Positions 1-10,646 of a stretch of 64,000 nucleotides of DNA are shown here, piece by piece. Position numbers and translations under genes: made by a program. How positions within the stretch are numbered: the stretch's first letter is position 1; each line of letters starts with the position of its first letter. The stretch comes from Gremmenia infestans (Eukaryota > Ascomycota > Leotiomycetes > Helotiales > Hamatocanthoscyphaceae). The notes under the pieces are model-generated. The model had not been told where the DNA came from. It ran no database searches and saw only the letters and a program-made list of their open reading frames with translations. The DNA lies in NCBI GenBank assembly GCA_032629725.1, contig JAFEVB010000002.1, positions 806,001-870,000 of the forward strand, read 5' to 3'.

Positions 1-1
1 T

Positions 2-1222
2 GCCACACAATATGGCACAACTTGGTATCACTCTCACTTTGCTCTACAAGCTTGGGAAGGCGTTCTTGGCGGCATCATCATTAATGGACCAGCCACTGCA
101 AACTACGATGTCGATATGGGACACATCTTTTTGAACGATTGGACCCACCAAACTGCAGATCAGATATATAGCACTGCTGAGACATCCGGCCCGCCCACCT
201 TGGACAACGGACTTATTAACGGCACCAACACTTATGACGATGCGGGATCGCGATTCGAGATGGACGTTACTTCTGGATCAACGTACAGACTTAGACTCGT
301 AAACGGTGCTATTGATTCTCACTTCAAGTTCATGGTTGACAACCACACGCTTACTGTCATTGCCATGGATCTCGTTCCCATAGTACCATATACTACAGAT
401 GTCCTCTCAATCGGTATGGGACAACGATACGATGTCATACTAGATGCGTCGGAAAGCTCTGGAGACTTTTGGATGCGAGCAATCCCGCAAACCTTCTGCA
501 GTGACAATGACAATGCCGATAACATCAAGGGAATAGTTCGCTACGACTCGACCAGCACTAGCGACCCAACTACGTCCGCATTCACATATACGGACAACTG
601 CGATGATGAAGCTATCGCTGATCTTGTCCCCTATCTCTCATCTGACGCCAGCTCCGATAGCGAGGCAGATGACTTTGCCGTCACCGTCGGCAAGAGCAAC
701 AATCTCTTCAAATGGTACATGGCAGCGACTACTTTTGCAGTCGAGTGGGCCGACCCAACCCTCCTCCAGATCTACAACGATGACACCAACTTCACCACTT
801 CATCGCACGTAATTGAGGTCGACACGGCAGATGAATGGGTCTACTTCATCATCGAGACCATCCAAACTGTTCCCCACCCCATCCATCTCCACGGCCACGA
901 CTTCTACATCCTAGCCCAAGACACGGGAACCTACGACGCCTCAACCGTGGATCTCACTCTCACCAACCCACCTCGCCGGGACGTCGCCATGTTGCCTGCT
1001 GGCGGCTACCTAGTCATTGCCTTCAAAACCGATAACCCAGGTGCATGGCTCTTGCATTGCCATATTGGCTGGCATACCAGTGAGGGTTTCGCTCTCCAGA
1101 TTGTTGAGCGTTACTCGGAGATTGCTGCACTTATCGACTCCGATGTCTTGAGTAATACTTGTGAGGCTTGGACTACATATGCCACGGCTGACGACATCGT
1201 CGCCGATGACTCTGGAGTGTAA
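2..1222 (+). CDS. Laccase (multicopper oxidase), 5'-truncated by the window
   Basis: Open reading frame runs in from the window edge without a start codon and ends at TAA 1220-1222. It carries three of the four laccase copper signatures: WYHSH (L2, nt 23-37), HPIHLHGHDF (L3, about nt 876-905) and HCHIGWHTSEGF (L4, about nt 1055-1090). The L1 HWHG motif must lie upstream. The residue ten after the L4 cysteine, an axial type-1 copper position, is Phe, where ascomycete laccases usually have Leu. The protein ends in DSGV, the C-terminal plug typical of ascomycete laccases, so this is a laccase sensu stricto rather than a ferroxidase. Expected role: secreted oxidation of phenols with reduction of O2 to water. 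Signal peptide and N-terminal half are outside the window. Confidence 0.93.
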   Translation, partial: ATQYGTTWYHSHFALQAWEGVLGGIIINGPATANYDVDMGHIFLNDWTHQTADQIYSTAETSGPPTLDNGLINGTNTYDDAGSRFEMDVTSGSTYRLRLVNGAIDSHFKFMVDNHTLTVIAMDLVPIVPYTTDVLSIGMGQRYDVILDASESSGDFWMRAIPQTFCSDNDNADNIKGIVRYDSTSTSDPTTSAFTYTDNCDDEAIADLVPYLSSDASSDSEADDFAVTVGKSNNLFKWYMAATTFAVEWADPTLLQIYNDDTNFTTSSHVIEVDTADEWVYFIIETIQTVPHPIHLHGHDFYILAQDTGTYDASTVDLTLTNPPRRDVAMLPAGGYLVIAFKTDNPGAWLLHCHIGWHTSEGFALQIVERYSEIAALIDSDVLSNTCEAWTTYATADDIVADDSGV

Positions 1223-2360
1223 GGAATCACTGAGGAAGATCGGACAAAAAGTGTGCGCTTGAATTTGTTTTATATCACGTCTTTGCTTCTTACTTTCTTT
1301 TGTGCAGGGGTTACGGACATGTAGAGTTGGGATTGATAGTGGGGATTTGTTTGCGATCTGGCTGCTGCTGTGCTGTGTTGGGGGGGAGTAGGATGTTGTG
1401 CTTCGATTCGGAGCAGTATAGCTTGTGGAACTGGGTTTCTGGGTGTTTTCTGGGTTTCCATGTATCTCGCTGTTGGGACGAATATTTGAGATTTATCACA
1501 TTACCGAGTCAAAAATACTGTGTTAAGAAATGTGAACCATTTCATCCAAGCTCTAGGTTGTGTTTTACACTCTCGCAAGCCGTGTTCAGAGTGAGAAAAG
1601 GGGTGTTCACGTGACAGTTTTAGGCCCTACCTAAATGATACTTACTGGGCAACTAGTAAGTAATAAATTATTATCCCTTATTAGATAATAATCCCGTAAC
1701 ATTGTTGCAGACATTTCGATGATCTGAATGTCACGTTTTGAAGATCTTGTGGGCAGATTTCTATTTTAGGGGATCGCTAATACAAAGCTCCGCGATGACG
1801 AATGTAAACAAAACGATCACTAGTGTATAGGAAACAAATACAAGTAACCACATATAAAATATAAATATTTCGAATGGGCACTTATGAATTATCATTTACC
1901 TGATAATGTAGACGATCGTAAAAGTTCTAGATTTTTGATTGATCGATCGACCGCAAACAGACGATCGTGCGATAAGATTGTGAGATCCTTGTCATGGTTA
2001 CAGTACTGTACTGTACGTCCCCAGCCCAGTCCAGCCCAGCCCCAGCCCCTCCAGATTCGCGTTGTACCGGAGCTCTCCAGCCCAGCCACCGCTTGCATTA
2101 CGAGCCAATGCACATTGTACTTCCTCCCTCACTCATACCAATAATCATCCCAATAATTCCCCGACCCATTTGATTTGCTTTGCTTTGCTTTTCCGCCATG
2201 CAGTCTATGTTGTGCTAGAGCTTGCATTGGTGTATCTTCGCGCCGTCTTTGACTTCGATAATGCTCAGCTAGAGCTTAGCTTTCTAGCCTTGTTTACAAT
2301 CCGGAGTTTCCTCCAACTTCAATCACAACAAGGGCACGCGAATCCGGCACTCAACTCACA
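1223..2360. other. Intergenic region, laccase 3' side and Inn1-like promoter
   Basis: No supported gene. AT-rich between about 1620 and 1900. From about 2010 to 2360 it becomes pyrimidine-rich with CAGCC-type short repeats and a long CT-rich leader before the next start codon, which looks like a fungal 5' UTR. Confidence 0.5.
2020..2053. repeat. CCAGCC-type low-complexity repeat
   Basis: Degenerate copies of CCAGCC/CAGTCCAGCC in the leader of the Inn1-like gene. Simple-sequence tract, no gene. Confidence 0.6.
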
Positions 2361-5266
2361 ATGGCGACCAAGTCCAGGGCCAATGGCCTCAACACCATGC
2401 ATACGGCTGGCATCTTCTCTGATATGACCGTTGATGGCCCGGAAATTGGAACTCTTGTTATTATTGTTGATCGTGCGAAGAACCTGCCAAATAGGAAGAC
2501 CATTGGGAAGCAGGATCCGTATTGCGCGGCAAGGCTAGGCAAGGAAGCAAAGAAGACAGAGACTGATCGCCGAGGAGGTCAAACCCCAAGATGGTATGAG
2601 AGTTCTAGAGCGGTTGTTTGAACTCTACTGACTCTATCAGGGACCAAGAGCTTCGATTCACCGTACACGACTCAGCCGACTACTATCAGCTGAAGGTCTC
2701 CGTGTTCAATGACGATAAAAAGACCGACTTGATTGGAGAGAGCTGGATAAACCTGCAAGATGTAGTGGTACCAGGTGGAGGGCAGAATGATCTGTGGCAC
2801 AACTTGAATTGCAGGGGGAAATACGCGGGGGAGATCAGAATCGAAATCACATATTACGACACCAGGCCAAAGCAGGACAAGCCAGAGAAGACCAAGCAAG
2901 CCGCCACGAATGGAGTTGAGGAAGGGCCAAGAGATTCTCTCAGGGGCCCAAGACAGCCAAAGTCTACTCCTGTAAAGAGACGACCATTACCATCTGATCC
3001 AGTCACTGGAACCCCAGCACCTGCGCCAATTCCTGATCACGTCCAAACACCACCCCGAGGATATCAACCTCCAGCTGGGACACCAGACTATGTTCAGCGT
3101 GGATACCAGTCGGCAGGGACTCCAGAATATGCCCCAACGACACCTCGAGGGCAACCACCAAGCGCTATTCCAGATCACGTTCAGACCCCGCCTCGAGGAC
3201 ATCAAAGCCCCGGTTACATCCCAAACCAGTCGCCTCTTCAAAATGTCGAATATGGCACTCCTCCGAGCCACTTCCCAAGCTATAACAATAGCCCAAGCAT
3301 GAACGGATACGTTGCTGCTCCTATACCAATTGCACAGCCAGTTGCACACGAGAGATATGAGATATACGATCCTGCAGCAGCTACGAATAATCACACAGCA
3401 AATGGCAATGGCAGAGGACATTATGAGGCAGATGAAGACGGTGATCCGCGAGACGCATATAATTCTCAACACAGCCCCTACGAACTTCCTCAACCGGAAG
3501 ATTTCGGCCCACCACCAAGCCCTGGAGGCCCTCCACCCCCTCCGCCTGCTCATCGAAGTAGGCATGGGAGTAATCAGGTCAGCCCAGCACCTGCTATGAT
3601 ATCCCAAGGAAGTTATGGATACCCATCAGATCGAAGACCCTCGAACCCATACGATATGCCACCAGATGATTTTCATGGGCACTCTATGCCTACATACTCG
3701 CGCGGCAATTCTTATCAACAATATGGATCTCCTGGACACGATGACCAGTTTCGAAAACCTGACAATAGCAGCTTTCAGCAGACAACACCACAACATGACT
3801 CATATGATTCAAGATTTAACGATTACGGCTCTATGCAACCAACCGTCGAAGATGCTCCGCCGTCTCCATCGCCATATTCAAGACATCAAGGAAGCACATC
3901 ACATCCATCACAATACGATGAGCGAAAATATGATCAGGTCCCATCGCCTGCACCTTTAAATCTAAATGGCCGGGGAAGTGACATTTCGAGTCGAAGTGCC
4001 GCGAACAGTGCTCCAAACCACCAGTACTCGAATAGTTCCGGATATCCTGCTTCCAACTCGGACCTCTCATATAGAGAACCGTCGTATACAGCAAGCTCTG
4101 TCTCTCCACGGCCAGCATATAGTCAAATGCCGCAGCAAAGTCAGCAACCAAGGAAGCAGTCGTATGATCCACCGGTTGGCCCTGCTGAGGATTATGGGAT
4201 ACCAGTTCCAGCAACACTAGTTCCCGGTATGGACCCTATGATTGCGCAAGAGATATCTGAGAGGATATACGACGAAAAAAGAGCAAGCTACAATCAACAA
4301 GGTGGAAATTCTCGGGGCAGACTAGACTCGGTTCCATATCAGCAAAGCCGGCCCCATCCGCTCTCATATCAGGAGGCACCACCTCCATTCGTACCTGCTG
4401 CAGCTTCGTACGATGATAGACAGAGTCAGTCCTCGAATACTACCGTCGCTCTTGTGAAGCCGAGGGCAATCTCACCCGATCCACGAGTGCCAGCGAGAAA
4501 GTCCGTCAGCCCTTACGCTGCAGCAGTCGATGACGGAAGACGACTATCTGGGGTGCCATTTGGTCCTGATTCATACAATGCATTGAACCCCAAGATCTCC
4601 GGCTCAATATCTACTCTTTCTTTGAGTTCGAAGTACGACACGAAGGAGCCAGATGTAGATGCGAAGATCATTACGCATGATGGTCGGGAGATTGATCCAA
4701 GTGACCACATCCCCGAATCCAACTATGCACCACTACTAGAATCCAAAGGTCCAAAATACGCGTCTCAGCTTCCAGACCGGAATTACCGACCAGCCCCCAA
4801 CGGCCCGCAACCCCTTTCTGCTTCTGGCCGACGGCCACTGAAAGTGGCTCCACGTCCTCATTCCATGTCAACACCTCCTGCCCCGACGTACACGAGCGGC
4901 CCGTCCGACCCTATGACACCCACAGGTCGTAACCGTCTGCAGAAAAAATCAAACAGAATGTCGGCTCAACCCGCTCCACACTCGAGTCCGCTTGCTCCTA
5001 TAACGCCATACCAGAACAATAGTTATACACCAAGGAGTCAAGCGAGACCTAATACCGGTGATTATAATGCCAATGAGAACTATTCACCTCACGGAAATAG
5101 CGGCTATAGAGGCTCAGTGGGAGCACCACCTATACCCGCAAAAGTGCCCATGGGAATGGGCTCGGCACCACCGCCGCAATCTGGGGGAGGAGACGCGTGG
5201 GCTTTATTGGAGGAAATGAAGAATATTGATTTAGGAGGCGGGCGCTCGAGAAGAAGGGGATATTAA
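2361..5266 (+). CDS. C2-domain cytokinesis protein, Inn1/Fic1-like
   Basis: Two exons, 2361-2593 and 2641-5266, joined across a 47 bp intron (GTATGA...CTGAC...TATCAG) that splits a Trp codon; 952 residues. The N-terminal ~130 residues form one C2 domain (GTLVIIVDRAKNLPNRK, then DPYCAARLGKEAKKT, and after the intron DQELRFTVHD and LIGESWINLQDV). The remaining ~800 residues are Pro/Ser/Tyr/Gln-rich and disordered, with several PxxP stretches and a polyproline run near residue 385. One N-terminal C2 domain followed by a long PxxP tail is the layout of yeast Inn1 and fission-yeast Fic1, which bind SH3 proteins (Hof1/Cdc15, Cyk3) at the contractile ring during septation. Function inferred from architecture. 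Two near-copies of IPDHVQTPPRG occur at about residues 200-260. Ends GGGRSRRRGY. Confidence 0.85.
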
Positions 5267-5798
5267 GTCATTACTCGTGTAATATTGAGAGGAGTTCGAT
5301 TGCTTTTCGTGTTTTCAAACTAGGCGTGGTCAGGGCACTTCTTCCATCTTTTAGGGTGGGTATATAATGGGCATCTGCGTATTTCTCGCAAGCGCTGCTT
5401 GAATGTGGCATGGCATTGTCTTTTGGCGTTCTTGTATTTCGGTCTGGGTAGAAAAGCCATTGTATTGCAATGCGGTTAGGGGGAGTGTACACAATAGATG
5501 CATATTTTCTAGTCATCCAAGGGACTCGAGATCTAACTACATTTTTTTCCGGGCTTGATTCCCTTTCTGCCTCAACACCACCTCGCTCGTTCCGCTTTCA
5601 GTAGAGAGTGTCCATAGGCAGACTTTTATTCCACATTACATTCTCTTGTGTTCTAATAGTTAGTCATGCAACGAATTCGTCTCCCGTGACAGATACTATA
5701 TCCGATGTACCATTTAACCATAGCCTCTCAAGTCTATCGCTCAAGTCACAGTCTCTCTTCCCAAACATACATCCCAAACCTTCTACATTTCCTTCCAA
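5267..5798. other. Convergent intergenic region
   Basis: Lies between the 3' ends of the Inn1-like gene (plus) and the DUF985 gene (minus). Short open frames in it show no protein-like composition. Nothing else seen. Confidence 0.4.
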
Positions 5799-6449
5799 TC
5801 ACGTCTTCTTCCCCAACGGACTCAAAAGCCAGCTCAACCCCTCCGCCTTCTCCCTCCCAACCAGCTCCTGCAGCCCCTCCTCAGGCAAAAAATCATGATC
5901 GCAATACTCGAACCCCGGAACGACAGTCTCGCTAATCAGCAACCCGCCTTGACTCTCCGTCCCGCCCTCTTCATCCGGCAGCAGATACGAAGCTTTGAAC
6001 TTCCCCCCTTCCACTATCCACTGCAGCTTCTCGCCCCTCTCGATATCCTTGCCCACGACAAAACTCTCGATCCGCTTCTCGTCCCCGGGCTCGTTGGCAT
6101 GGATCAGAACGTACCGCCCGCGGCCGTGGTGCAGCGTGTGCACGGTGCGGCCTTTGTTTCGGTGGAATCCACCTTGTGGTGATGTGGGCGTGAGCAGGTA
6201 GTAGATTGTGGTGCTGGAGTTGCGGACGAGAGGGTTGAAGCCGGGGCGTTGGGGCGCGAGGCCTGTGGTGCTGGAGGATGTGGAGAAGGGGAAGGGGTTA
6301 GGGACGATGTCGGGGGCGCGGTCGGTTTCGCTGAAGTATCCACCTTCGATGTTGGGTTCTAGCGCGAGGAGCGCGAGGAGGGAGGTGAGGTGGGGGGGTT
6401 CGGGGGTGGTGGAGGAGTGGAAGGATGGGCTGGGGACGGGGAGTGTCAT
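5799..6449 (-). CDS. DUF985 / Cupin_5 family protein
   Basis: Single exon, 216 residues; ATG is the complement of 6447-6449. Motifs in family order: EGGYFSETDR (about 36-45), STTIYYLLTP followed by GGFHR (about 78-95), the central strand pair around LHHGRGRYVLIHANEPGDEK, GGKFKASYLLPD, and the closing TVVPGFEYCDHDFLPEE. These match the small RmlC-type beta-barrel cupins of DUF985, about 150-200 residues long, whose biochemical role is not settled. GC content is clearly higher than in the flanks. No intron and no signal peptide, so probably cytosolic. A CT/GT-rich leader and simple TG repeats precede the start. Confidence 0.85.
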   Translation of the reverse strand: MTLPVPSPSFHSSTTPEPPHLTSLLALLALEPNIEGGYFSETDRAPDIVPNPFPFSTSSSTTGLAPQRPGFNPLVRNSSTTIYYLLTPTSPQGGFHRNKGRTVHTLHHGRGRYVLIHANEPGDEKRIESFVVGKDIERGEKLQWIVEGGKFKASYLLPDEEGGTESQGGLLISETVVPGFEYCDHDFLPEEGLQELVGREKAEGLSWLLSPLGKKT

Positions 6450-7493
6450 GATGGTTTGTTTCTTGCACTTGGGGGGAGAGAGGGATGGTGGTGTGTGTGT
6501 ATGTTTGTTTGTGTGTATATGCTGAGAGGGGTTCTAGAAATACAAGTGCTGTATGTAACTATGGGGAAAGGGAATATATATACGAAGTACGAAGGACAGG
6601 GTCTTGCTCACGTACAGCGCCGCCGCCACGCATTAGGAATAAGAAGACAGTGGAGCATGGCATGTAAGCACTATACAGAGGAAGAAGAGAGGTTTGTAAC
6701 GGTCCTGCTGGTACGTGACCTACATTTCTCTGTCTATGCCACATCGTCCCTCCCACAAACGATTTGCGGGATGAGAGAGAGGTATGAGAGAGAGGGGGTA
6801 TGCCGGATAAGCAGAATGTTGGGGATTGATAAGCGCTTGGACTCAAGAGCAAGTGGAAGCGGTGAGATATACGGAGAGCGTATATTAACAGGAAAGCGGT
6901 TTTTGGAAATGGATAATCGAAGCTGCGAAGTAAAGCAAGGAGGCTTCAGTGCCCGGCATTCAAAGCTGTCTCTCCACTTGATGCTTGCTTACTGTATACA
7001 TTGGTAATCTGTATTTCCTGTGAAGATAAGTGCATCAGTGAAAGCCAGAATGGAGGGCATCAAAGTAAATAATGCAAAGACATGTGAATGATATAAGCCA
7101 ACGCTTTCATCCAAACAGCACTTATATGTCCTTGGCTGGCAGGAATTATGTAAGTAGCACGCTTCCTCCTTCCTTCCTAAGGAGTTCTATTCCTTCCGTG
7201 GCGTTTAAGCGATTCTTGCAACTCCCTCGCGTACGAACGAACCACATGGACGAAGCACTTTCTGCGCCCTGACCATCAACGCTATTACAATCTCCTTTCC
7301 TGCCATCAAGCACGGTTGTGCCCTCCCTCCCCTCATGACTTACGACTGGACGACCTCACGAGCGCATGTACATTCTCTCAATGCATTGTATAAAGGTGTA
7401 AATCTGTTCGAGCCGGTTTCTTTGTCTGGGGGACAATTGCGACGGAATCATCGCCATACTGATTAATCACAACTCCGTGGACAATCCTTCACC
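6450..7493. other. Divergent intergenic region (DUF985 / ArfGAP)
   Basis: About 1 kb between two divergent genes, so it should contain both promoters. A GT-rich run sits at 6490-6520 and GA-rich runs near 6770-6800. Open frames across it (for example on the plus strand to 7007) are low-complexity and look like chance. Confidence 0.4.
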
Positions 7494-9723
7494 ATGTCCG
7501 GAGGAGCGTTGAGCAAGAGACAGCAGGCGCGCAATGAGCGCACTTTACAGGACCTTATCAAGTCGGTACCTGGGAACAATGTGTGCGCAGATTGCCAGGC
7601 TAGAAATCCAGGTAAGACATGTCCGTCCCGCTTGTGTTCGGTTTGAACTGTGTTGACATGTATGACAGGATGGGCCAGCTGGAGTGTAAGCTTCTTCTCT
7701 GAATTGAATCGCACATTTCAGACACAGGATGAATACTAATGCTGTGTAGCTGGGTGTCTTCCTATGTATGCGATGCGCCGCCTTGCATCGCAAGCTGGGC
7801 ACCCATATAACAAAGGTCAAATCACTGAGCATGGATTCCTGGTCGAACGAACAAGTAGATGTATGGATTGAAGCTCTCTAATCAAGCGATATGGATGCTA
7901 ATATCTAGCAGAATATGAAGAAAGTTGGAAACACCGTGTCGAATCGAATATACAATCCCCAGAATACGCGGCCGCCCATTCCGTTCGACGTCGACGAAGC
8001 AGACTCGGCGATGGAGCGGTTCATTAGACAGAAGTATCAAGATAGAGCAGTCAAGGCCCCAGCACGCCACAATACTGGAAGCACAAACTCGGATGATCAA
8101 CCGCCACCTCTACCCCCGAAAGAGGGCAGGAGATTTGGTTTTAGATCAGCATCGTCGATATTCCCATTATCCTCGAAGTCTAAACGGGAAACCGCCGCAC
8201 GACAAGAGTTCGAAACCTCACAGCAAGATGACTTCGATGCCTTTGGCGAGAGATCGCCATCGCATAGAATGAACAAACAGTCGAGGATATTTGGGAATAA
8301 TGTAGGCACTACATATGACGATGACTTAGACGTGAAGATGGCGAAGTTGCGTGATATGGGATTTATGGACGAGAAGAGAAATATCGCCGTCTTGAAGGGT
8401 CTCTCTGGAAACTTGGAGAAATCCATCGAGACATTAGCTAGGCTTGGGGAGGGAAATGGTGTTCCTCGAATGCCGCCCAAGCCCAAGCCTACTATTGACA
8501 CCTCTGAACCCTCCTCGCGATCAAGGACTCCCCTGAGTCCAACTGCTGGGTTGACGATAGATCGTACACCACACAAGGAAGCCACGAGGCAAACTTCAAA
8601 TCCGTTTGATATGCTAGATAGCCCGCCTCCAATCGCACCGCCCCAGTCCTCTCAGTCTACGGGATCTCTTCCTCCGCCACCGAACCAGAACCCATACCAG
8701 CAGACATCCAATCCATTTGGGTTGATGCCATCACAATCTCAAGTAGGCTTGAACCAGGCGTTCCAAAGCATGGCCGTTTCATCTCCTCAGCCACCTCTGT
8801 TCCCAAACCACACTGGTGGATTTCCTGGTCCCCAGCAACAATCCAATCAACAACAAATGTACCAACAATCAATGACCCCTCCAGTTCCATCTATTCCCCA
8901 ACAATACTATCCCCCCATCTACGAGAATGTGCAACAACAGCCCCAACAGCCCCAACAGCCTCAACAAGTGGAGCAGAGTATTAACTACAATCCATTCATG
9001 CAACAGCAGCAACAACAACAAACTCAAATTCAGACCCAGCAAGTATCACCGATCAACACCAATTTTCAAAGCAATCCATTCATGCAACAGATGCAGCCCC
9101 AGGGGCAAAATCTATATCAGAGCCCTATAGAGCAGCAGTCACCTCAGCAGTACCGCTCACCGGCTGCCTTCCATAGCTACCAAAACCAACCTCAACCGCA
9201 ATCGAATCCTTTCCTTCAAAACAGTCAGCCTCAGCAGTCATATGATTACCAGCAACAAAACCAGCAACAGAATCAGTTCCAACAAGCACCTCGCCAGCAG
9301 AGTTTTCCTCCGATGGCTCAACAGACTGGCAGAGCGGATTCTCGCACTATTCTTGACCTTTACAACTACCCGCAAGTAGCCCCTACACCTCAACAGACAC
9401 AGCAAGACCAAATGCAAGCTCAAAACATGGCCATGCCATCGACCGTTGCATACCAGCAGCAGCAGAAGCCGCCGCAACCGAGAAGTATTTCAAACCCTCT
9501 TGCAACACAAATGGCAGGCAATAGGAATCCATTCATGTCAAATGGAGGTGGTGTACACAGTCCAGCAGGAGATTCAGTAGGTAATATGAATCCATTCCCG
9601 CAGGTTCCAAACGGAGCGAGGCATGCCAGTCAGGAGAGCGTCAATATCGACGCTGGAGGGTGGCAAAATGGGAGACATAGCCCTGATGCTTGGGGTACGA
9701 TTAGTGCTAGGTCTACGAGATAG
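7494..9723 (+). CDS. ArfGAP-UBA protein with Q-rich NPF tail (Gts1-like)
   Basis: Exons 7494-7611, 7669-7685 (17 nt micro-exon), 7750-7860 and 7912-9723 give 685 residues. The zinc finger is C31-x2-C34-x16-C51-x2-C54 with the arginine finger R59 in HRKLGTH, so it should stimulate GTP hydrolysis on Arf. A UBA domain follows at about 219-262 (KMAKLRDMGFMDEKRN). The rest is Q/N/P-rich with seven NPF tripeptides between about residues 312 and 645; NPF binds EH domains of endocytic proteins (Pan1/Ede1 type). ArfGAP + UBA + Q-rich order is that of yeast Gts1. Expected role: Arf-GTP turnover at Golgi/endocytic membranes or actin patches. The third intron ends TAGCAG: the distal AG gives EQVDNMKKVGN, the family spacing; the proximal AG adds one Gln. 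Confidence 0.9.
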
Positions 9724-10212
9724 TCAAATGGATATTTGAACATAGAACTACGATTATTTGGCATTAAATGTAATGTGTAATGAACGAGTTGGAAAAATGG
9801 GGTTTAATGTATGTTGTATGCAAGATTGAGATTTCTGTAGATTTAGTTAACATGTTCATGTCCATGTCCATGCTAAAATCAATCAAGATAGATGACTGCG
9901 AAATGAAGCATTTTGCTAATTATATACTAGCTGGGATATCCCGTTCCTGGCATTCGTTGTGCTCGCGTGACCTCTTAAAGCGTAAAGTATCATTGCCCTC
10001 ACCTGATGCTGCCTTGCCCCTGGCATCAAAAACCAAGCCGGTTCCCTCGGAGTAGCTGTACTGTGCCGTGATGTGAATTCGTCATTGGAATTTTCACCTA
10101 TTTCTGCTCTTCCGAAGTCTCCGAGTTTGCGCAAAGGTGAGTATCCCATTATTACTAGATTGTATCAAGTCATAGTAATTAATATAATCTTTCGCATGTC
10201 TTTCCTGTGCAT

Positions 10213-10233
10213 GAGAGAGAGAGAGAGAGAGAG
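10213..10233. repeat. (GA)n microsatellite
   Basis: Uninterrupted GA dinucleotides over about 21 bases in the trehalase upstream region. Confidence 0.9.
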
Positions 10234-10338
10234 TTGATTGATTGAATAACTTACCTTGACTGAGAAAGAAGTACGGAGGGGAGGTACTGTAAGTGCGGGG
10301 CACAACCCAGGCTATTCCTACTTGCACCTGGAACTTGC

Positions 10339-10360
10339 CTTGCCCTGCCCTGCCCTGCCC
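10339..10360. repeat. (GCCCT)n pentamer repeat
   Basis: Four tandem copies of GCCCT/TGCCC, a short simple-sequence tract in the trehalase upstream region. Confidence 0.8.
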
Positions 10361-10410
10361 TCTGCCCTAAATCAGCCCCGGCCCAGAAACGTCATAGGGA
10401 AGGGAATGGG

Positions 10411-10438
10411 ATGGAATGGATGGATGGATGGATGGATG
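10411..10438. repeat. (GGAT)n tetramer microsatellite
   Basis: Five to six GGAT units, slightly interrupted at the start. Confidence 0.85.
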
Positions 10439-10646
10439 AGCTTAAGGTAAGCTTAATTTTCTTTGTTTTAGAAAATGGCGGGGTCTCCAGAGTAAGGTAA
10501 GGGTACCTACCTACCGTTCACATTACGGGTGTGTGAATTAATTGCGTAATGCGTAATAATAAAGGGAAGGGAAGGAAGCCGTTGTTTTGAGCTTCTGTTT
10601 TGTATCCATTGATTAACAACACCTTGACCACGACGACGGTGCCGAA

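Larger units (their letters stand above)
9724..10646. other. Intergenic region upstream of acid trehalase
   Basis: No gene supported. Contains a GA microsatellite, a CCCTG pentamer run and a GGAT tetramer run, plus an AGGGG element near 10278 of the kind bound by stress-response factors (weak evidence, five bases). Confidence 0.45.

Noticed and set aside
6390..7007. 205-codon plus-strand open frame upstream of the ArfGAP gene
   Set aside because: Overlaps the 5' part of the DUF985 gene on the opposite strand; composition is GT/GA-rich low complexity with no domain.
10275..10290. AGGGG stress-response element near trehalase
   Set aside because: Only five bases and common by chance; kept as a note but not as a feature.
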